Shown here: in pieces, positions 23,051 to 26,616 of the stretch
Layout: every line of letters starts with the position of its first letter
Position numbering within the stretch: the first letter of the stretch is position 1
Origin: Patescibacteria group bacterium
Lineage (GTDB): Bacteria; Patescibacteriota; Minisyncoccia; UBA6257; Colwellbacteraceae
Reading direction: 5' to 3'
NCBI GenBank assembly: GCA_023474185.1
Contig: JAMCXR010000011.1
Location: 1-26,616, forward strand
DNA: 26,616 nucleotides
Notes under the pieces: model-generated
Database searches by the model: none
What the model saw: only the letters and a program-made list of their open reading frames with translations
What the model was told of the DNA's origin: nothing
Made by a program: the position numbers and the translations under genes

Positions 23051-23635
23051 ATGCAGCAATTGCTAGCCAGCATAACTTCCGTATTTTCGGGCGCCGTAGT
23101 CTCCTACGGCTATTTAGGCATTCTTGTACTGATGTTTTTTGAAACCGCCAACGTACCAGTGCCGTCTGAGGTCATAATGCCTTTCGCCGGTTTCCTGGCC
23201 AGCCAAAACCTGCTTATCGGCTGGTTGGCGGTTGCCGCCGGCGTGGCGGGAAACGTGCTTGGCGCTTTGACCTCATACTCCGTCGCGGGGAAAATTGATC
23301 ATCACCTGCAGGAAAAGCGAAGTTATCGTCTTTCCGAGAAATGGTTTAAGAAGTACGGGGACTTTTCCGTGTTTTTCGGCCAATTGGTGCCGGTGGTGCG
23401 CACGTTTATTTCCTTCCCGGCGGGAATATTTAAAATGAAAAAATTGAATTTCCTTTGCTTGACCACCGTCGGTTCGATTATCTGGTCATCGATTTTGGTG
23501 TATACCGGACTAGTCCTGGGCAGCAGGTGGGCGACGCTGGAACCGGCGTTCGGGAGATTTAACTTTCTCATCGGCGCCATTTTGGTTTTGGGAATACTGT
23601 TCGGGGCGTGGTATCATTTCACCAACAATAAATGA
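23051..23635 (+). CDS. DedA-family membrane protein
   Basis: SNARE-associated/VTT-domain membrane protein. DedA proteins are implicated in flipping undecaprenyl phosphate or other lipids, which would suit the wall genes nearby. Visible family elements are FFETANVPVPSEVIMPFAGFLA (with the conserved Glu-Pro region), a GNVLG helix, the FGQLVPVVRTFISFPAGIFKM motif with the functionally important Arg, and a last hydrophobic helix. It is 194 aa from ATG 23051; TTG at 23048 precedes it in frame. Its stop overlaps tpiA by ATGA. The exact lipid substrate is not determined by sequence. Confidence 0.9.
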   Translation: MQQLLASITSVFSGAVVSYGYLGILVLMFFETANVPVPSEVIMPFAGFLASQNLLIGWLAVAAGVAGNVLGALTSYSVAGKIDHHLQEKRSYRLSEKWFKKYGDFSVFFGQLVPVVRTFISFPAGIFKMKKLNFLCLTTVGSIIWSSILVYTGLVLGSRWATLEPAFGRFNFLIGAILVLGILFGAWYHFTNNK

Positions 23636-24372
23636 AAACGGTCATAGCCAACTGGAAGAGTAATCCCAACACGACTCGAGAGGCGGAGAAGCTGGCCGGG
23701 GCCGTGGAAAAATCGGCGGCCGCCAATAATAAAACCAAAGTCGTCGTCGCCCCGCCCTTTGTTTATCTTCCGACAGTCGGCCAACGGCTGCGCCGTGCCG
23801 TGCTGGGAGCGCAAAATGTCTATTGGAACGAAGGCGGAGCCTATACCGGCGAGGTTAACCTGGCACAATTGAAAAATTTAGGCGTTAAAAGCGTCATTAT
23901 CGGACATTCGGAAAGAAGGGAGTATTTTAAGGAGACGGACGAGCAAATAAACCGCAAGGTTCTGTCGGCGCTAAGGTTCGGATTAGAAGCGATTCTCTGT
24001 GTTGGAAACAAGGAAAAAATGGCCAACCCGGCCGGCTTCGTTAATAAGCAACTTATGGCTGATTTAAAGGGGTTGTCGGCCAAAGACGGCCCGCTCAAAC
24101 TCGTCGTGGCTTACGAGCCGATTTGGGCGATCGGGACCGGCGATGCGGATGACCCGCTGAGCGCGGCGCAAGTTTCCGCAAAAATAAAGGAACAGGTGCA
24201 AAAAATAAACGGTGCGAGCAAGGTGAGGGTTTTGTACGGCGGATCGGTGAACGGGGTTAACGCGGGAGCTTTTTTGGAAAGGGATGAAATTGATGGAGTC
24301 TTGGTCGGAGGAAGCAGCTTGTCGGCAAAAGAATTTGAAAAAATAATAAAAACCGCCAACAATTTTGGTTGA
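23632..24372 (+). CDS. tpiA: Triosephosphate isomerase
   Basis: Interconverts dihydroxyacetone phosphate and glyceraldehyde 3-phosphate in glycolysis. Catalytic residues are Lys9 (ANWKSN), His92 (IIGHSERREYF) and Glu162 (AYEPIWAIGTG), and the phosphate-binding LYGGSVN and GVLVGGSSL loops are present. At 246 aa it is full length. It overlaps dedA by four bases and is followed by the hydrolase. The pgk gene 1.2 kb downstream is in the same orientation but under a separate promoter. Confidence 0.97.
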   Translation: MKTVIANWKSNPNTTREAEKLAGAVEKSAAANNKTKVVVAPPFVYLPTVGQRLRRAVLGAQNVYWNEGGAYTGEVNLAQLKNLGVKSVIIGHSERREYFKETDEQINRKVLSALRFGLEAILCVGNKEKMANPAGFVNKQLMADLKGLSAKDGPLKLVVAYEPIWAIGTGDADDPLSAAQVSAKIKEQVQKINGASKVRVLYGGSVNGVNAGAFLERDEIDGVLVGGSSLSAKEFEKIIKTANNFG

Positions 24373-24380
24373 TTCGACTG

Positions 24381-25052
24381 ATGGAAAAAATTTGGTTGAC
24401 AACCAAAGACGACAAAAAAATATCCGGCCTTTACTTTCCGGCCGACAACCCCGAGGGCTGGATAATTTACGCGCACATGATGCCGGCCACCAAAGAGTCC
24501 TGGAACGGCTTGGCCAGAGAGATGGCAAAAAGAGGATACGCCGGTTTGGCCGTCGATTTGCGCGGTCATGGCGAATCCGAGGGCGGACCGACCGGTTACC
24601 GCTATTTTTCCGATGCCGAACATCAATCCAGCATCAACGACTTAGAGACCGCCAGTGATTTTCTTAAAGAAAACGGGATGGTTGAAAAAAAATTGGCTAT
24701 TGTCGGCGCTTCCGTCGGCGCCAACCTCGCCTTGGTTTTTTTGGCTAAACATCAAGAGTGTCGGACGGCGGTTTTACTTTCTCCTGGAATCAGCTACAGA
24801 GGAATACGGGCGATTCCGGAAGTTAAAAAAATTTCCGGCCGCAGTCACCTGCTTTTCGTCTGCAGCCGGGATGACTTGGGAGAAGACGGACCCAATCCGG
24901 ATCAGGTAAGGAAAATAATAGCGGCCTTACCGAAAGAAACGCGTAGAGAGGAAATAATTTATAATTCCGCCGGCCACGGTACCAGTATGTTGAATTCCAA
25001 AGAAGACCCGGCCTTGGGAGAAAAAATCCAGGAATTTATTGCCGGATGGTAA
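24381..25052 (+). CDS. Alpha/beta hydrolase (serine hydrolase)
   Basis: A 223-aa cytoplasmic hydrolase. The fold markers are HMMPATKESWNGLAREMAKRGY (32-53), DLRGHGES (59-66) and the nucleophile elbow GASVG with Ser111. The triad is completed by Asp164 or Asp165 (SRDD) and His199 (AGHG). The substrate is unknown; related proteins include esterases, lysophospholipases and dienelactone-hydrolase-like enzymes. ATG 24381 is chosen, 8 nt after the tpiA stop; a TTG at 24369 overlaps tpiA in frame. No signal peptide is visible. Confidence 0.85.
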   Translation: MEKIWLTTKDDKKISGLYFPADNPEGWIIYAHMMPATKESWNGLAREMAKRGYAGLAVDLRGHGESEGGPTGYRYFSDAEHQSSINDLETASDFLKENGMVEKKLAIVGASVGANLALVFLAKHQECRTAVLLSPGISYRGIRAIPEVKKISGRSHLLFVCSRDDLGEDGPNPDQVRKIIAALPKETRREEIIYNSAGHGTSMLNSKEDPALGEKIQEFIAGW

Positions 25053-25129
25053 GTTCTTTTAGTCTATTCCAATTCGGCTTCTTTTCCTCTATCTTCTAAA
25101 AGAAGAATCTGCACCAGAGGAGGGCTACC

Positions 25130-25354
25130 TTGTCTAAAAAAGAAGCCGTCGGTTTTACTTGCCCGAATTGTCATTCGGCCAAGGTGTGCGTAGGCGAAAT
25201 TTGTTCGAAGTGTGGAGTTGCGATGCCTCTCGGAGCCACGTCCGGAGTGAGGCAAATCCACAGTCATCACTACGGCCTGCTGAGTGATATTAGGGACTAC
25301 CCTTCTAGTTGGGACAACGTCGTGAACGTGTTTGAATTGAGAAGGATTGACTAA
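25130..25354 (+). CDS. Small zinc-ribbon protein, TTG start
   Basis: A 74-aa protein with C11-x2-C14 and C25-x2-C28, plus Cys20, in FTCPNCHSAKVCVGEICSKC: a compact zinc ribbon. The tail is His/Tyr-rich (RQIHSHHYGLLSDIRDYP) and acidic at the end. I do not recognise a family. The TTG start is supported by a strong SD, AGAGGAGGG (25116-25124), 5 nt upstream, and by MSKKE as a normal N-terminus. A short inverted repeat TCTTCT-AAA-AGAAGA (25092-25106) lies in the leader. A strong terminator follows the stop by 10 nt. It may be transcribed with the hydrolase or alone. Zinc ribbons of this size often bind nucleic acid or protein partners. Confidence 0.7.
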   Translation: MSKKEAVGFTCPNCHSAKVCVGEICSKCGVAMPLGATSGVRQIHSHHYGLLSDIRDYPSSWDNVVNVFELRRID

Positions 25355-25364
25355 CCGACAATCC

Positions 25365-25395
25365 GGCCCCGCGAGCAATGCGGGGCCTTTCCTTT
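25365..25395 (+). terminator. Rho-independent terminator after the zinc-ribbon gene
   Basis: A perfect 8-bp stem GGCCCCGC/GCGGGGCC (25365-25372, 25380-25387) with a 7-nt loop, then TTTCCTTT. It ends the dedA-tpiA-hydrolase-zinc-ribbon unit. Confidence 0.85.
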
Positions 25396-25406
25396 GAGTT
25401 GTTGAT

Positions 25407-25434
25407 TTGACAAAATTGGCGAATCTCATATATT
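25407..25434 (+). promoter_or_regulatory. Strong promoter of the small-RNA unit
   Basis: Perfect TTGACA (25407-25412), a 16-nt spacer and TATATT (25429-25434); with 18 nt the -10 would be TATTTT. The expected transcription start is about 25441. It lies 12 nt after the preceding terminator. Confidence 0.7.
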
Positions 25435-25440
25435 TTATAC

Positions 25441-25524
25441 GAGTGAGTGTTGGCAGTCCTGGACGATGATATCGATTTAGGAGTGCCGCTTCCGTAATTA
25501 CCCCCGCCGCAAGGCGGGGGTTTT
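25441..25524 (+). ncRNA. Putative small structured RNA of about 85 nt
   Basis: The span from the expected transcription start to the terminator T-run holds no convincing gene. It contains a long hairpin: GGCAGTCCT (25452-25460) pairs with AGGAGTGCC (25479-25487) over nine positions with one G-G mismatch. The 18-nt loop holds an inner CGAT/ATCG helix (25464-25467 with 25471-25474). The terminator forms the second stem-loop. Alternatives are a leader or attenuator for pgk, or a micro-ORF: GTG at 25447 opens 16 codons ending TAA at 25497, and GTG at 25443 opens 8 codons. It does not resemble tmRNA, SRP or RNase P RNA, which are larger or have known motifs not seen here. Confidence 0.55.
25501..25524 (+). 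terminator. Rho-independent terminator of the small-RNA unit
   Basis: A perfect 8-bp stem CCCCCGCC/GGCGGGGG (25501-25508, 25513-25520) closed by a GCAA tetraloop (GNRA type) and followed by TTTT. It insulates pgk from upstream transcription, or could attenuate read-through into it. Confidence 0.88.
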
Positions 25525-25534
25525 GCTTGTTCCA

Positions 25535-25543
25535 TGCTATAAT
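25535..25543 (+). promoter_or_regulatory. Extended -10 promoter of pgk (leaderless)
   Basis: A perfect extended -10, TGC-TATAAT, placed 6 nt before the pgk ATG, so the mRNA should begin at the start codon. The -35 position falls in the terminator stem and shows no consensus, as is usual for extended -10 promoters. Confidence 0.8.
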
Positions 25544-25549
25544 GGTCGT

Positions 25550-26616
25550 ATGGCCAAAATAATTCTGCTCCGCTTGAATTTTGATATTAAAGAAAAGCCT
25601 TTGGCGAAATCTCTGCGGTTTAACGCAGCCGTTTCGGAGATAAAAAGGGTGAGCAAAGCAAATAATAAGGTGGTGATTTTAAGTCACCGCGGAAGGCCGG
25701 ATGGATTTGAGAAGTCTCTTTCCTTAAAGCCTTTTGTTCCGCTTTTAACCAAAGCTCTACATAAAAAAATAATGTTCTTGGACAACCAGGACCTGAATCT
25801 GGCTGAGGCGGCGGTAAAAGCCGCGCCGGAAGGAAGTGTTTTTCTTTTGGAAAACGTCAGGTTTTTGCGGGGAGAAATGGAAAATAGCGCCGTTTTAGCC
25901 AGGCAGTTCTCCAAACTTGGTACCGAATTCTTGAACGACGATTTTGCCACCAGTCATCGGGCTGATGCTTCGCTCGCGGCCATAACCAAATTTTTGCCTT
26001 CCAAACCGGGAAATTTGCTTCAGGAGGAAGTGAAAAATCTTTCGTTAGCCCTGGAAAACCCGAAATCGCCCTTCGTGCTCCTCATCGGCGGAGCCAAAGC
26101 CAAAGACAAGGTTGACGTGATCGACAATCTTATCCGCAAGGCCGACCTGGTGTTGGTAGGAGGAGCGGCAGCCAACACTTTCTTGAAGGCCAGGGGGGTG
26201 GATATTAAAGATTCCCTTTACGAGCCGGAGATGACGGAGGTCGCCAAAAAGCTTTTAAAGAACAAAAAGCTGGCGATCCCTACGGACTTCGTTTGGGAAA
26301 ACGACAAAATACTGGATATTGGACCGCGGACGGCCAAACTTTACTCCTTTTATTTGAAATCGGCCAAAATGGTGGTTTGGAACGGGCCGATGGGCATGTT
26401 TGAGAAAGCGAAATACGCCGCCGGAACCAAAGCTGCTGCTAAAGCAGTTCTCGGCAACAAAAAAGCCAAGATTATAATCGGAGGAGGGGAAACCGTTGCG
26501 GCTCTCGGTTTGAAAAATCAAGTTCAAAAACCGAGGCCGAATGTTTTTCTCTCTACCGGCGGGGGGGCAATGTTGGAATTCCTGGCGGGTGAAAAAATGG
26601 CCGGCGGAAGTATAAA
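25550..26616 (+). CDS. pgk: Phosphoglycerate kinase (3' end outside the window)
   Basis: Transfers phosphate from 1,3-bisphosphoglycerate to ADP. From ATG 25550 the frame is open to the edge (355 codons). Family segments are LLRLNFDI (usually RVDFNVP), LSHRGRPDG, FLLENVRFLRGE, LNDDFATSHRADAS, IGGAKAKDKVDVIDNLI, VLVGGAAANTFL, VVWNGPMGMFE, IIGGGETVAAL and LSTGGGAMLEFLAGE. The N-terminal substrate loop has Leu-Asn-Phe-Asp where Val-Asp-Phe-Asn is typical, so the Asp and Asn are exchanged. The last visible segment is close to the normal C-terminus, so only a few residues are missing. It has its own promoter. Confidence 0.95.
   Translation, partial: MAKIILLRLNFDIKEKPLAKSLRFNAAVSEIKRVSKANNKVVILSHRGRPDGFEKSLSLKPFVPLLTKALHKKIMFLDNQDLNLAEAAVKAAPEGSVFLLENVRFLRGEMENSAVLARQFSKLGTEFLNDDFATSHRADASLAAITKFLPSKPGNLLQEEVKNLSLALENPKSPFVLLIGGAKAKDKVDVIDNLIRKADLVLVGGAAANTFLKARGVDIKDSLYEPEMTEVAKKLLKNKKLAIPTDFVWENDKILDIGPRTAKLYSFYLKSAKMVVWNGPMGMFEKAKYAAGTKAAAKAVLGNKKAKIIIGGGETVAALGLKNQVQKPRPNVFLSTGGGAMLEFLAGEKMAGGSI

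Noticed and set aside
1..26616. Alternative genetic code with UGA as glycine
   Set aside because: Several genes end at TGA exactly where the family ends or at ATGA overlaps (dnaX, mraY upstream junction, murA, frr, tpiA).

Overview
This 26.6 kb window looks like part of a chromosome from a Candidate Phyla Radiation (Patescibacteria, probably Parcubacteria-like) bacterium. The assignment rests on gene content and is an inference: compact single-domain versions of housekeeping enzymes, the order holB-frr-rseP-proS, CPR-type small membrane proteins, tightly packed genes with ATGA or TAATG junctions, and very few Shine-Dalgarno sites. TGA is used as an ordinary stop (for example dnaX, murA, frr, tpiA), which argues against the UGA=Gly code of Gracilibacteria and Absconditabacteria. 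No tRNA, rRNA, CRISPR array, IS element or prophage gene was seen.

Layout. (1) 1-1334, minus strand: dnaX followed by the start of a type IV pilin-like gene cut by the window edge. (2) 1389-6107, plus: scpA-scpB-D,D-carboxypeptidase-mraY-amidohydrolase. (3) 6132-9308, plus: ftsW-murG-small membrane protein-nth. (4) 9317-9787, minus: an orphan protein with its own SD and terminator. (5) 9856-11652, plus: nfo, a broken small membrane-protein gene, and sodA. (6) 11649-14293, minus: murA followed by a PEGA-domain/propeller protein. (7) 14397-22989, plus: one long run mreB1-holB-frr-rseP-proS-mreB2-mreC-mreD-PBP2. (8) 23021-25395, plus: dedA-tpiA-alpha/beta hydrolase-zinc-ribbon protein, closed by a terminator. 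(9) 25407-25524: a promoter-to-terminator unit that holds no convincing protein and probably encodes a small structured RNA. (10) 25535-26616: pgk, cut by the right edge.

How the genes fit together. Most of the window serves cell-wall synthesis and shape. MurA starts the precursor pathway, MraY and MurG make lipid I and II, FtsW and PBP2 polymerise and cross-link, the carboxypeptidase trims, and MreB/MreC/MreD organise elongation. Between these lie chromosome handling (DnaX, delta', ScpA, ScpB), DNA repair and oxidative defence (Nth, Nfo, SodA), translation (RRF, ProRS) and lower glycolysis (TpiA, Pgk).

Most unusual points: (a) a recurrent promoter layout with a TANNNT -10 box only 6-12 nt upstream of the start codon, implying leaderless mRNAs; (b) the probable small RNA at 25441-25524; (c) an amidohydrolase in the wall operon that has lost its recognisable metal ligands; (d) two MreB paralogs that both carry Asn in place of the phosphate-loop Asp; (e) an endonuclease III with only two of the four Fe-S cysteines. 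I found no obvious new multi-gene defence or mobile system.
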